A stretch of 34,420 nucleotides of DNA from CPC320 sp002684375 (GCA_965662545.1 CBFIHZ010000037.1:1-34420); one strand, 5' to 3'; shown: positions 8,118 to 16,356, counted from the first letter of the stretch. The notes: generated by a model from the sequence alone, not told the origin. Made by a program: numbers and translations.

Positions 8118-9005
8118 CTATAGTTGAACGGCGTATTTGCGTTCCAAGCGTACCGTCAGACGGGCAATTGGATAGCAATATAAAAAGAACAGGCAGAGGG
8201 CAAAGCTATAGAACGGCACCAGTAATTCAGGGTGGTTGTCTTCGGCCTCCATCGCTTGCCGCGACAGGGTGATGACCTCTTCCACCCCCAACAGCGAACA
8301 CAGCGGTGTCGCCATGGTTAGAATGGCATACCAGTTCATCCACGGTGGGATCATGCGCTTAAAGCACTGCGGCAGAATAATACTCCAAAGGATTTGATGG
8401 CGTTTAAATCCAAGACTTTCAGCCGATTCCCACTGTGCCGTCGGTACCGACATCACCGCGCCACGAACAATTTCCGAAATATTTGCCATCACCGGCAGCG
8501 ACAGTCCGAACACGGCTTTCATCCAGTCTGGGATGCGGATCACTGTGTCAAAGATGACCACTTCAAACGGAAATGCCAGCAAGACGATAAATAAGATAAC
8601 TAACCAAGGTGAATTGCGAAACAACTGGGTGATAAACCAAGCCAGTCTGGAAATCGTATTGACCTGTGAGATCTGCGCCAGCCCCAGTGCCGCCCCGGCA
8701 ACGGTGCCAAACAACATCGCAAAAAGGGAAATAATGATGTTAAACAGAAACCCGGATTTCAACAGAAAGGGAATCCATCTCTGCAGAGTGGCAAACGCAT
8801 CTAGCATTGAAAAATTGGTTGCAGCCATCGCATAGCCCGGCCAAAGCAGGAGCGGAGAGGCCAAGACAAGAATTGTCCAAGGTGGCAAAGAGGCCAGCCA
8901 CGCGCTGGTGCTCGGCCCGCTGGCCCCTGCCGGCAGCACAAACGGGTGCATCACTGCCAACCGCTGTCGCTTTGGCAAATTGGCGTAGCGGATTTTAAGT
9001 GCCAT
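8118..9005 (-). CDS. Polar amino acid ABC importer, permease (HisM/AapM-like)
   Basis: 295 residues. An unusually long N-terminal portion (about 80 residues, with one hydrophobic segment near 45-62) precedes the standard His/Glu/Gln/Arg permease domain, whose EAA-type loop reads AESLGFKRHQILWSIILPQCFKRMIPP. At least five membrane segments are visible. The start overlaps the end of the other permease gene by 11 bases, and the ATPase gene follows 11 bases after its stop, so all three are co-translated. It forms the inner-membrane pore with its partner permease. The specific amino acid cannot be told from the sequence. Confidence 0.88.
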   Translation of the reverse strand: MALKIRYANLPKRQRLAVMHPFVLPAGASGPSTSAWLASLPPWTILVLASPLLLWPGYAMAATNFSMLDAFATLQRWIPFLLKSGFLFNIIISLFAMLFGTVAGAALGLAQISQVNTISRLAWFITQLFRNSPWLVILFIVLLAFPFEVVIFDTVIRIPDWMKAVFGLSLPVMANISEIVRGAVMSVPTAQWESAESLGFKRHQILWSIILPQCFKRMIPPWMNWYAILTMATPLCSLLGVEEVITLSRQAMEAEDNHPELLVPFYSFALCLFFLYCYPIARLTVRLERKYAVQL

Positions 9006-9747
9006 AGCCTGGTATCCTCATCTTGTGTTCCCAGGAATTCATACCTGCCACGAGGACACCCACCAGCAGAATGTAGACGACAAAAACCAACAGCATCGTC
9101 GGATAGAGGGCCGAGGGGTAATCGTTCCATATTGTGACTGATTGGTACAGCAGCTCGGGTACAGCAATGCCAAAAGCCTGTGTCGTAGTTTTGACCAGAT
9201 TGACCAGATTATTGTTCAGGGCCGGCAGGGAGACCCGCACTGCCAGTGGCATCACAATATACATGTAAATTTGTGACCGGTTGAACCCCAGCGCATTGGC
9301 GGCTTCTTTGGTGCTCTCTGGCACCGCTTCGATACCTGCGCGGAAAATTTCAACATTGAATGCACCGGCAAAAAATGACAGAGAAATGATCGCCCAGCCG
9401 ACGTTTGAAATGATCGGTAGCTCAAGCCAGCCATCGGGGCTGTAGGTCGGGGTGAACTGACCCAGCGCAAAATAGAAAAACAGCAATTGAACATAGGGCG
9501 GTGTGTTGCGGAAAAACTGAATATAGCCCTGCACAAAGGCGCGGAGCAGACGATTGCTGCTGCCTTGAGCAAAGGCGCCGGCGACCCCGATCACCACCGA
9601 AAATATCAGACACGCAATAGAGAGTTTAATGGTAACCCAGATGCCTGACAGGATTTTACCCTGCTGTACCGGTTCGTACATCCAGATAAAATTCCATCTT
9701 GGGGTTGTGCTGGCCAGATCACGAAAGAAATCTGCAATTAAATCCAT
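8995..9747 (-). CDS. Polar amino acid ABC importer, permease (HisQ/AapQ-like)
   Basis: 250 residues with about five membrane segments. The conserved coupling loop is EAANALGFNRSQIYMYIVMPLAVRVSLP-like, preceded by the family motif QFFRNTPPYVQLLFFYF at about residues 77-93. This is the standard length for the family. It is the second gene of the operon, after the binding protein. No clear ribosome binding site precedes ATG 9747; instead the 3' arm of a 12-bp hairpin ends about 20 bases upstream, so expression may be limited. Confidence 0.88.
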   Translation of the reverse strand: MDLIADFFRDLASTTPRWNFIWMYEPVQQGKILSGIWVTIKLSIACLIFSVVIGVAGAFAQGSSNRLLRAFVQGYIQFFRNTPPYVQLLFFYFALGQFTPTYSPDGWLELPIISNVGWAIISLSFFAGAFNVEIFRAGIEAVPESTKEAANALGFNRSQIYMYIVMPLAVRVSLPALNNNLVNLVKTTTQAFGIAVPELLYQSVTIWNDYPSALYPTMLLVFVVYILLVGVLVAGMNSWEHKMRIPGYGT

Positions 9748-9767
9748 GAGGATACGCCGTATATTAA

Positions 9768-9793
9768 TCCGCCGCCAATAGATTGGCGGCGGA
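9768..9793 (-). terminator. Hairpin between binding-protein and permease genes
   Basis: TCCGCCGCCAAT and its exact complement ATTGGCGGCGGA are separated by two bases, giving a very stable GC-rich stem 25 bases after the binding-protein stop, followed on the - strand by TTAATAT. It likely acts as an attenuator or as a 3' stabiliser of the binding-protein message. Confidence 0.75.
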
Positions 9794-9818
9794 ACATTAA
9801 AAGGATTAACAGGTTAGC

Positions 9819-10655
9819 TTAATCTGCCAGCCAGTCCCCCATACGTTCGTTGTATCCTGCCAGATACGAGGTGGCTTTGATGCCCCACTTGGCTTCTAGT
9901 TCAATCAGCGTACCATCCTGATGCCACTGGTACTGCATACCAGACATGAAACGACCAAAGACACAGTTGCGTTCGGCTGATGGGACGGCCAGAGCCCAGG
10001 GGTTGTCATCTTCTGAGGCCAGAGGCATTTCGAAATCATCCCAATTGCCAGAGCTGAGGTCAGACCCGATCGAGCTGTCATCATACACCCATGCGATGCA
10101 TTTTTTGTCGCGCAACGCCTGCTTTGCTTCGGCGTTGCCTGTAAAGGCGATGATTTTCGCACCATACCGCTGTTCGACGATCTGGTTGTAGAACGCGCCT
10201 TGCTTACCGCACACCGGTTTATCGCGCAGGTCTTCCCACTCGGTCAGACCCAGCGCCTTTGGTGACATTACATTAGTGCCTGAGGTGTAATAGTTTGGTC
10301 CGACGATGCCGACCAACTCGCGCCGATCCTTGCGGTCCGACATTGTGGCAATCATCAGATCGATTTTGCCCTGCTCAAGAAACTGCATCCGGTTCGAGGA
10401 TTGTACCGCCACCAGTTCGATATCAACGCCCATTTTGGCGGCAACATCATTGGCCATATCAATCTCCATACCGACAATATCGCCGTCGGTATTGCGGTAT
10501 CCCCAAGGCTTGTAATCAGCCTTGACGCCGACCACGATTTTGCCACGTGACATGACTTTGTTCCAAGCATCGTTGGTACAAGCCGCACTTGCAGAACTGG
10601 CAAGCATGCCCATTGCAGCTAAGCCACTAATTGTAGATTTTATGATAGTTTTCAT
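9819..10655 (-). CDS. Polar amino acid ABC importer, periplasmic binding protein
   Basis: A 278-residue family 3 solute-binding protein. ATG 10655 is chosen because AGGGAGAT lies just upstream and a clean signal peptide follows (MKTIIKSTISGLAAMG, cleavage likely after SASA at about residue 24). The mature protein has the family hallmarks GKIVVGVKADYKPWGY, GMEIDMANDVAAKMGV and GKIDLMIATMSDRKDRRE. Four cysteines in the mature part (one at its start, three in KPVCG, DKKC and ERNC) could form disulfides in the periplasm. First gene of the - strand operon, with its own promoter about 77 bases upstream and a hairpin after its stop. Confidence 0.88.
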   Translation of the reverse strand: MKTIIKSTISGLAAMGMLASSASAACTNDAWNKVMSRGKIVVGVKADYKPWGYRNTDGDIVGMEIDMANDVAAKMGVDIELVAVQSSNRMQFLEQGKIDLMIATMSDRKDRRELVGIVGPNYYTSGTNVMSPKALGLTEWEDLRDKPVCGKQGAFYNQIVEQRYGAKIIAFTGNAEAKQALRDKKCIAWVYDDSSIGSDLSSGNWDDFEMPLASEDDNPWALAVPSAERNCVFGRFMSGMQYQWHQDGTLIELEAKWGIKATSYLAGYNERMGDWLAD

Positions 10656-10738
10656 AGTTATTATCTCCCTGATGTATTGTATTTTAGGCATTTTTTGACA
10701 GTTAAGCCAAACTCTCTTTTGATAGCCCGGTGGAAAGA

Positions 10739-10766
10739 ATTCTATACAAACAAGCGAGGTGGTCAA
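10739..10766 (-). promoter_or_regulatory. Candidate sigma-70-type promoter of the amino acid importer operon
   Basis: On the - strand TTGACC (10766-10761) is followed after 16 bases by TAGAAT (10744-10739), each matching the consensus at five of six positions. The start point would be near 10732, giving a leader of about 77 bases before the binding-protein ATG. Confidence 0.5.
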
Positions 10767-10871
10767 CGCTTGGATGTCACAGCAGGTCCCCCCTTTTAGT
10801 ATGTGTTAAATTTATGGTTCAGCCGCTAAAAGCGTCGATACACCGTTGCACCTGTATGCCAAGAGCACGGT

Positions 10872-11190
10872 ATGAGCAGCGCAAGTGTCTACAAATGCCG
10901 CGCCAAGTTTGGCGGCATGGACGCGTCAATGATTTCTGAGATGAAGAATATCGCGGCAGAGAACGGCCGTTTGACGCGCATGTATGCCGAGATGAGCATG
11001 CAAAACGATCTATTGAAGGAGGCGCTCGGGAAAAAGCGTTAAGGCCATCTCAGAGGCGAGAGATGGCCATGAATGTGGTCACCAGACGTGGGGTCAGGAT
11101 CACGCTGGCGTGCCGTGTGTTCGAGATCAGCGAACCCGCTATCGATTCCGTAGGCAATGCACACGTTCAGCTAAACCCTCACAAAACAAG
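10872..11190 (+). pseudogene. IS3-family transposase remnant (OrfA end, OrfB start)
   Basis: From ATG 10872 the frame reads SSASVYKCRAKFGGMDASM and continues through the leucine-zipper-like part of IS3 OrfA to LLKEALGKKR and a stop at 11040-11042. The helix-turn-helix half of OrfA is missing upstream. OrfB begins in the overlapping frame (AISERREMAMNVVTRRGVRITLACRVFEISE) but is lost after about 50 codons by a frameshift and deletion. It is a non-functional internal fragment, of a different IS3 subtype from the pieces at 0.2 and 11.6 kb. Confidence 0.75.
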
Positions 11191-11442
11191 CGGAGCCAGG
11201 AGGTCATCGAAAGCGCAAACAAACGTATCAAGCGCAGCTCCTTCAAGTTGAGCGCATGTTAAAGAATCTGAGATACGCTTAAGGTCACTCGTCAATTGTG
11301 GACCGTCGGTCACCGCAGGGTATGTCGAAGCAGATATCAGCAATTTTAGCCGATCATCGAGCTCAGGGTTTGATCGTGTAATTGTTGAAAAGATAGCCAA
11401 GAACTGGTGATCTTTTCCAACAAGCTTTTTCATGTGTTCCAC
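11179..11442 (-). CDS. Unrecognised short frame, possibly a gene fragment
   Basis: An 87-codon - strand frame beginning GTG 11442 (ATG at 11433) with a plausible soluble, leucine-rich sequence (KLVGKDHQFLAIFSTITRSNPELDDRLKLL). Its last 20-30 codons run antisense into the IS3 remnant, so if real it was truncated by the insertion. I recognise no family. It could also be chance. Confidence 0.2.
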   Translation of the reverse strand: MEHMKKLVGKDHQFLAIFSTITRSNPELDDRLKLLISASTYPAVTDGPQLTSDLKRISDSLTCAQLEGAALDTFVCAFDDLLAPLVL

Positions 11443-11509
11443 GTATGATTTGTTTGATTCATGCTAAATTCCATAGCGAAGCCAGAGCCACAGCAATCCG
11501 AGTGCAAGC

Positions 11510-11715
11510 AAAGCTGTCCTTCTTTGAGGCCGCTATCGATTTCGGATTGCTTAACCCAACGCCGAAGCGTATCTGTGCACATCCAACTTTCGGCGCAATC
11601 GCCATATACGCCGCCGATTAATTGGCATACGCGTGTTCATGTTCCAAAATCATCCGAACCGCGCGGGCACGCAATTCAGTCAAAATCAGTTGGCTCTGTT
11701 GCTTTTTTTCATGGG
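11510..11715 (-). pseudogene. IS3-family OrfA remnant
   Basis: On the - strand the sequence reads TELRARAVRMILEHEHAYAN, then a stop and frameshift, then CTDTLRRWVKQSEIDSGLKEGQ. These are the helix-turn-helix start and the TLRRWV motif of IS3-type OrfA proteins. OrfB is absent. It lies between the 10.9-kb IS3 remnant and the IS481 remnant. Confidence 0.65.
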
Positions 11716-11799
11716 CTCCATCAATACTCACTTTAGAGCTTGCGGCAAACTGCGGGCGGTTGACAGATCTCATAGCGCAAGCTTTCCCGGCATGTGGGT

Positions 11800-12290
11800 G
11801 TCGACCGCACAGGTAAGTTCACCTTGGGTCAACGCGTTGAAAAGCCGGCTCGACGCACGGGACGGGCGTTTCTGGAGCGCTTGCGGGATTTGGTTCCATC
11901 CTCAATCCATATGGTTTTTATAAAGAACGGTTTCCAGTGCGCCGAATAACCTCGGAAAAGAAGCAAGATCCAATCTTGGCCAAAGTGTTTTGCGCTGATT
12001 TGGAAAGCGCACGGAATGGGGCAACGTCTGTTCAGGCCTAGTCACCATGGGACGAATGCTCAGGTCGATAGGATGAAGCGTATGGTCAAAGTAGCGACTT
12101 GGAAACACTATCCTTATGACGATGACGATTTTCTCCGCATGCGTGTCACAGGTTTCATGGCACCATACAATTTCGCACGCCGTCTCAAGACCCTCAGCGG
12201 TTTCACGCCGTAGAAATACATCTGCAAAATCTATAAATCTAAGCTGGATTACTTCATCCTGAACCCGTCCCACCAGATGCCGGGACTGCA
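11800..12290 (+). pseudogene. IS481-family transposase, C-terminal remnant
   Basis: The + strand carries pieces of an IS481 integrase-type transposase: GRAFLERLRDLVPSSIHMVF near 11860-11920, then a stop and frameshift, then HHGTNAQVDRMKRMVKVAT and YNFARRLKTLSGFTP up to a stop at 12211-12213, and beyond it YICK and LNPSHQMPGL, the typical end of the family. Stops and frameshifts make it inactive. The N-terminal half is not recognisable. Its end lies about 100 bases from the 3' end of the convergent hydratase gene. Confidence 0.8.
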
Positions 12291-12396
12291 CACCTGTTGC
12301 TGCTATACACTCAGAATGTGTTTCTTAGAAGCGTTAGCCAGTGTTTGCTTTCGTTAATTTAAGCTTTTACAAAGTCTCAAACAGCGTATTTGAGGG

Positions 12397-13164
12397 TTAT
12401 TCAGACAAAGGTTCGATTGAACAGCAAACCGCCGGTTGACCATTTAGACAGACGGAGACTTGATCTCCGCTTTGAACCGGATAGAGGCCCAAACTCGTAC
12501 CAGCCAGAACAATCTGGCCTGGTAAAAGGCGCAATTTGAAATCTTTGAAATGTTGGCGCAACCAATTTAATGATTCCGCTGGACCACCTGGTTTTGGCCA
12601 TAGGTCCCCAACACCCAACTCCGTGCCGTTAATGTTGACCGCTAAACTTGCATTTTCAGTAACAAATGCTTTTGATTGTTGCCATTCGATTTCCGGCAAA
12701 ATTACTCCCGCATTGATGCCATTGTTTGCAATTAATTCAGACAGCGTTTTTTTCTCTGCCCGAAAAACTAGATTGTGCAATTCGATGACTGGAAACGCAG
12801 CTTCCATCTCACCGTCACTGCCAATCCTTATTGCCATTTCCCCTTCTACGGCTAACCGGCAGAATTTGTTTGGGTTCAAAGAAGACCCAGTTTGCAGCAC
12901 TTCCTCTCGGAAAAGCGTGCCCCTAATAGGGCCATCCATACCGAACTGTGCTGTTGTTCCAGGCCCGGTACAGCCAATTTTATAGCCAGTCACCCCCTCG
13001 CCATCTTCAACTCTCAGCTGTGTGACAGTGTCCTGCAAATGGTAGGCAGTTTCGGTATCAATGCTGAATTCAGGATCGGCAAAGCATGTTCCAGGGTTGA
13101 ATCCGCGGTAATCTTGCAGTTGACGCTTAGCGAGTGCCTGAATTTCGAGCATTGTTTTTTTCAT
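12397..13164 (-). CDS. 2-keto-4-pentenoate hydratase family protein (MhpD-like)
   Basis: 255 residues, the normal length of MhpD/HpaH/DmpE-type hydratases in the fumarylacetoacetase fold superfamily. Seen: YKIGCTGPGTTAQFGMDGPIRG at about 61-82, EGEMAIRIG (metal-binding glutamates) at about 107-115, PVIELHN, and the C-terminal LAGTSLGLYPVQSGDQV. Such enzymes hydrate 2-hydroxypenta-2,4-dienoate or related dienols in meta-cleavage of aromatics; homologues include decarboxylases. Here it is alone: no dioxygenase, hydrolase or aldolase partners lie nearby, and IS remnants sit on both sides (IS481 at the 3' side, IS3 ten bases from the start). It looks like a leftover of a catabolic operon or part of a moved cassette. 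Start: ATG 13164, with ATG 13152 as an alternative. Confidence 0.85.
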   Translation of the reverse strand: MKKTMLEIQALAKRQLQDYRGFNPGTCFADPEFSIDTETAYHLQDTVTQLRVEDGEGVTGYKIGCTGPGTTAQFGMDGPIRGTLFREEVLQTGSSLNPNKFCRLAVEGEMAIRIGSDGEMEAAFPVIELHNLVFRAEKKTLSELIANNGINAGVILPEIEWQQSKAFVTENASLAVNINGTELGVGDLWPKPGGPAESLNWLRQHFKDFKLRLLPGQIVLAGTSLGLYPVQSGDQVSVCLNGQPAVCCSIEPLSE

Positions 13165-13174
13165 GCCAGTCCAA

Positions 13175-13357
13175 TTAAAACGTAATTCCTTTTATCCAAT
13201 CTATTAAATCGGTTATCAATCCATATTTGGCTTTGAACTTGTCGGATGACGCAGGGTCGAGGCCATGTCTAAGGCAGACCTCAGCTGTCGGCATCCCAGC
13301 CTCTTGTTCTTTGACCATCCCAATAATCTGGGCCTTTGCAAAACGACACTGGCACAT
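13175..13357 (-). pseudogene. IS3-family OrfA N-terminal remnant
   Basis: A 60-codon frame with the OrfA helix-turn-helix: FAKAQIIGMVKEQEAGMPTAE, VCLRHGLDPASSDKFKAKYG. It loses similarity after KYG and stops 10 bases before the hydratase start, so the rest of the element is gone. It is of yet another IS3 subgroup. Transcription from a promoter in or before it could reach the hydratase gene. Confidence 0.7.
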
Positions 13358-13591
13358 TTGTTTGTTCCCTCAAGGATTGAGAATTCTCTATATTAAGCCG
13401 AGGGATTGGGGGATAGGTCCGTGCGCATCATTCAAATTGGGCCAGTTACTTTGTGATTTTAAGTCTATCAGTCGGACCGTCTCATATAGGATGCGAACTC
13501 TCATTACCAATCTAAAACAGGGTGACTGGATTTTGATATTAGAAAATTAAGCTTTGGTTTTCATTTTTCGATAAAATATCAACTAAAGTAC

Positions 13592-13620
13592 TTGATTTGA
13601 CTTAAAGTATATATTATACA
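13592..13620 (+). promoter_or_regulatory. Sigma-70-type promoter of a candidate small RNA
   Basis: TTGATT (13592-13597), 17 bases, TATACA (13615-13620). The spacing is ideal and both hexamers are close to consensus within very AT-rich DNA. No coding frame follows; a terminator lies about 125 bases downstream. Confidence 0.55.
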
Positions 13621-13626
13621 CTTAGG

Positions 13627-13750
13627 TATATACAAAACCTCTTAAGGCTTGCGTCGCTAATCTCCCCTTCTGGCTACGTGAGCAACATAAATTTACTCTG
13701 TGCAATATTTTTAATGTGACAGCCCGTCCCTTACATGGGGCGGGCTTTTT
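13627..13750 (+). ncRNA. Candidate small RNA of about 125 nt
   Basis: Predicted from a well-spaced promoter (13592-13620) and a strong intrinsic terminator (13721-13750) with no ORF between. The body has a C-rich single-stranded-looking stretch CTAATCTCCCCTTCTGG (about 13657-13673) that is complementary to purine-rich ribosome binding sites, a pattern common in trans-acting small RNAs. I cannot match it to a named family. Confidence 0.5.
13721..13750 (+). terminator. Intrinsic terminator
   Basis: AGCCCGTCCC, loop TTACAT, GGGGCGGGCT (one mismatch in the stem), directly followed by TTTTT. Strong rho-independent terminator on the + strand. Confidence 0.85.
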
Positions 13751-14138
13751 ATTTAGTGATCGGAAGGTGTTGAAGAACTCGATCGGCCCAAACCCGTCTT
13801 GCAGGCAGTCTTTTGCCTTCCTTCGCGCTGTGGTTTTTCTGTGAGCAAATTTGAGGTGCTTACGTATTTGGTTAAACGTTGATATGGCTGTTCGCGTCCT
13901 TTTCTAGATCTTGGCGGGTTTGCGTGACACTGCAACCAACGTGATATCGAAATTTCGGCAAATCAAATCGTTGAACATGCCTGTTTATGCCGCTCAATTC
14001 CCCTGCCATGTGACTGTCGAGGCCATTTCTCTCTTGGTCGGGCTTGGACGCGGTATGACCGTGCTTTTATTCATATAAAAGGCCACACGTGCTTTGTTCA
14101 CGAACGTTCTATGATCGGGTATCTTTTGAAAAAAGCGG
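13751..14138. other. No recognised gene
   Basis: About 390 bases between the small RNA terminator and the 3' end of the coiled-coil protein gene. A 60-codon - strand frame (13753-13935) has no recognisable features. Nothing is assigned. Confidence 0.4.
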
Positions 14139-14465
14139 TCAGTCGGACTTAAGCTGCTCTAATTTAGACCGTAACTCTTCGGTTTCGAGGCGCGCATGCC
14201 GCAGAGCTTCCATAGCGGCACTGCGTTCAGCATCCGATTGTGTAAGCTGGTTCATCAATTCGGTCTCGCGCTGTTGTAGGCGCTGTAACGCCTGATCGCG
14301 TGTTTCTTCGGCTTGATGGAGCGCATGTCCCATGGCGTCTAACTCAGCGATGTCGGTTTCCGACACTCTCATAAAACGGCCCATTACCCAATTGCTGAAC
14401 CAGCCGAGTGCAAAAACGATAAACAGAACAATGGCTATTGTTGCGATGAATTCAATTCTGTTCAT
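14139..14465 (-). CDS. Small membrane-anchored coiled-coil protein
   Basis: 108 residues from ATG 14465. One hydrophobic segment near the start (ATIAIVLFIVFALGWFSNWVMG, about residues 8-29) is followed by a highly charged Glu/Gln/Arg-rich region with heptad-like leucines to the end (about residues 38-106), predicted to form a coiled coil. The start overlaps the end of the OmpA-domain gene by 14 bases, so translation is coupled. I do not recognise a named family. The context suggests an envelope partner of the upstream OmpA-domain protein. The longer frame to 14645 is only overlap with that gene. Confidence 0.75.
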   Translation of the reverse strand: MNRIEFIATIAIVLFIVFALGWFSNWVMGRFMRVSETDIAELDAMGHALHQAEETRDQALQRLQQRETELMNQLTQSDAERSAAMEALRHARLETEELRSKLEQLKSD

Positions 14466-16356
14466 TTTCAAGCGTATCCTGTGTGGCGTCAATGGGCGGG
14501 CGTGGAGAAGAGATAGAGGCGGGATCAGTGGACGTTTGATCAATGAGTTTGAACTCGATTCGGCGGTTTGCCTCGCGACCTTCTGCTGTTTCATTGTCGG
14601 CAATTGGTTCCGCCTCGCCATAGCCATGAGCACGGAATGACGCAACCGAAACCCGCCGAGCCATCAGTGCTGTGAGCACCGCTTGCGCACGGCTTTCACT
14701 TAACTTTTGGTTCATTTCTTCGCGGCCCTGGCTGTCAGTATGACCGCCAATCTCGAGGGGGATGGGCCCGCATTCTTTCAAAATAACCGCAATTTTATCC
14801 ATCACGCGACGCCCCTCTATTTCGAGCTTGGCAGAACTGGGTTGGAACTTAAGTTTCTGTTTTTCAATAACCTTCGCGATTGATGCGATACATGTTTGGG
14901 GGGACGGAAGAGTAGGCGCGGGTGCGGCGGGTTCGATATAGGTGACATCGATTGCAAATGTCGCCTCGGGTCCGAGCGACCTGCGGAGCAGGGAGTCAAT
15001 CTGTTCCTTGCGATCGGCTTGTCCCGTTGTGCCCGACAAGGTAAACCCAGTTTCTGTAACGCGTACGATCCCCTTATCTAACAAAGCCAGTGTATCAAGC
15101 GCCGTTAGTACGCGAATAGACCATAATTCTCCGAGGTGAGCGGCGCTCTGGGCGGCCATATTAACCGAGGCTGCACCAAATTGCGCTTGCGCATAGCTGG
15201 TTACGGTTCGGTAGGCGAGGTCGCCAGCAACCTGTCCACGAAGTTGGACCAAACCCTCGGGGCTGCGCGTTGCTATGAATTGCGCGGGTTTCTTTACTGT
15301 GGGGTTTGCGACAGGTTCCGGACGTTGCGCCGTCACAAAAAAACCTTTGGGCAGTTCGGCCTCCAGATCGGTTGTTATTTGATCAAAAAGGTCTGTATTC
15401 GTGCGCAAACTGCCAGTGAGCGCGACATTGTGATCGTTGATTTCTAACGTCGTTTCTTTGAGTTGCATCACGGCTTTGATTGCAACAACGACCGCCTGTG
15501 ACCAAAAAGGAGAGGGGGACCCGAGGCCGATTTGACATGTCGTTGGTAACGTGGCGCCTGCTGCTTGTGCAGCGGAGCGGATGCTTTCGGCATCCTGCGC
15601 GGTCTCGGCACTGCAGACGCTCATATGTGCACCTTTGGCGTCTTGGGTCAGGCGCAGACGAAACGAGGAGATCACCGGGCGTGGCGTGATCAACTCGAGC
15701 ACAACTTCATGCTGCAGGTCACGTTTTTGAAGTTGTAGGCTGTTAAGTTGGGTTTCCAGCTTACGTTTTGTGGCATCATTCGCTGTTATTGCCCGGATTT
15801 TTAGGACGTCAGGGGTCAGAGAAATGAAAGCCTGAGGTATGACGTCAAGGACTGCCACGGCAAATTCCTGCGCTGTCTGCCATCCCTCTGGGGCCGGTTG
15901 ATTTGCAAGATCCAGAAGATCGGTGACTGGCATTGTCCCCGCATGCTGTGACACAGCCTCTATTAGAAAGTCGCGTTCGGTTTGCCCGGGGATTAAGCCG
16001 ATAAGTGAAACTCCATTGGCATTTGACAAAACGACCAGCGAAAATTCTGCCATTGCGATTTTAGGGGCTGCGGCAAGGACCATGTTATCCACGAGCCTTT
16101 CACCACTGACGATCGTGGCTGCCAGCCGCATGGCTTGAAACCGCGCGGCCTCGCTCGGGGCGATGCCGCTTAACGTTACGTTGAGACCAGATGCTTCCTG
16201 CGCCACCCAACTTAGCCCCGCGGCCTCATGCGCCTGATCTATCGTCTTCGTGGTCCAGCCCTCGATAACGCCAACGGCACTATAGGCTATCGCAACAGAT
16301 ATTACGAAAGCAGCACTGAAAAACGCCCCAGTGCCGAGAGTTACAGATAGGCGCAT
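14452..16356 (-). CDS. Large OmpA-domain envelope protein with BON-like repeats
   Basis: 634 residues from ATG 16356, which follows GAGGTGAAA; an upstream ATG at 16413 lacks this. A hydrophobic segment at about residues 9-29 is a membrane anchor or signal peptide. The central 400 residues contain repeated BON-like stretches (LSGIAPSEAARFQAMRLAATIV near 55-80; LTGSLRTNTDLFDQITTDLE near 315-335; VQLRGQVAGDLAYRTV near 370-385; LSGTTGQADRKEQIDSLL near 435-455). The last 130 residues are a canonical OmpA/MotB peptidoglycan-binding domain: LEIGGHTDSQGREEMNQKLSE, ARAQAVL-like helix, GYGEAEPIADNETAEGREANRRIEF. It likely tethers the membrane to peptidoglycan. Next gene, overlapping, is a small coiled-coil membrane protein; ubiA lies 57 bases upstream in the same direction. 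Confidence 0.85.
   Translation of the reverse strand: MRLSVTLGTGAFFSAAFVISVAIAYSAVGVIEGWTTKTIDQAHEAAGLSWVAQEASGLNVTLSGIAPSEAARFQAMRLAATIVSGERLVDNMVLAAAPKIAMAEFSLVVLSNANGVSLIGLIPGQTERDFLIEAVSQHAGTMPVTDLLDLANQPAPEGWQTAQEFAVAVLDVIPQAFISLTPDVLKIRAITANDATKRKLETQLNSLQLQKRDLQHEVVLELITPRPVISSFRLRLTQDAKGAHMSVCSAETAQDAESIRSAAQAAGATLPTTCQIGLGSPSPFWSQAVVVAIKAVMQLKETTLEINDHNVALTGSLRTNTDLFDQITTDLEAELPKGFFVTAQRPEPVANPTVKKPAQFIATRSPEGLVQLRGQVAGDLAYRTVTSYAQAQFGAASVNMAAQSAAHLGELWSIRVLTALDTLALLDKGIVRVTETGFTLSGTTGQADRKEQIDSLLRRSLGPEATFAIDVTYIEPAAPAPTLPSPQTCIASIAKVIEKQKLKFQPSSAKLEIEGRRVMDKIAVILKECGPIPLEIGGHTDSQGREEMNQKLSESRAQAVLTALMARRVSVASFRAHGYGEAEPIADNETAEGREANRRIEFKLIDQTSTDPASISSPRPPIDATQDTLENEQN

Noticed and set aside
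7544..8272. 242-codon + strand frame opposite the amino acid importer ATPase
   Set aside because: The opposite strand carries all ABC ATPase motifs; this frame has none.
11902..12291. 129-codon - strand frame
   Set aside because: It is the antisense of the IS481 transposase remnant, whose conserved motifs read on the + strand.
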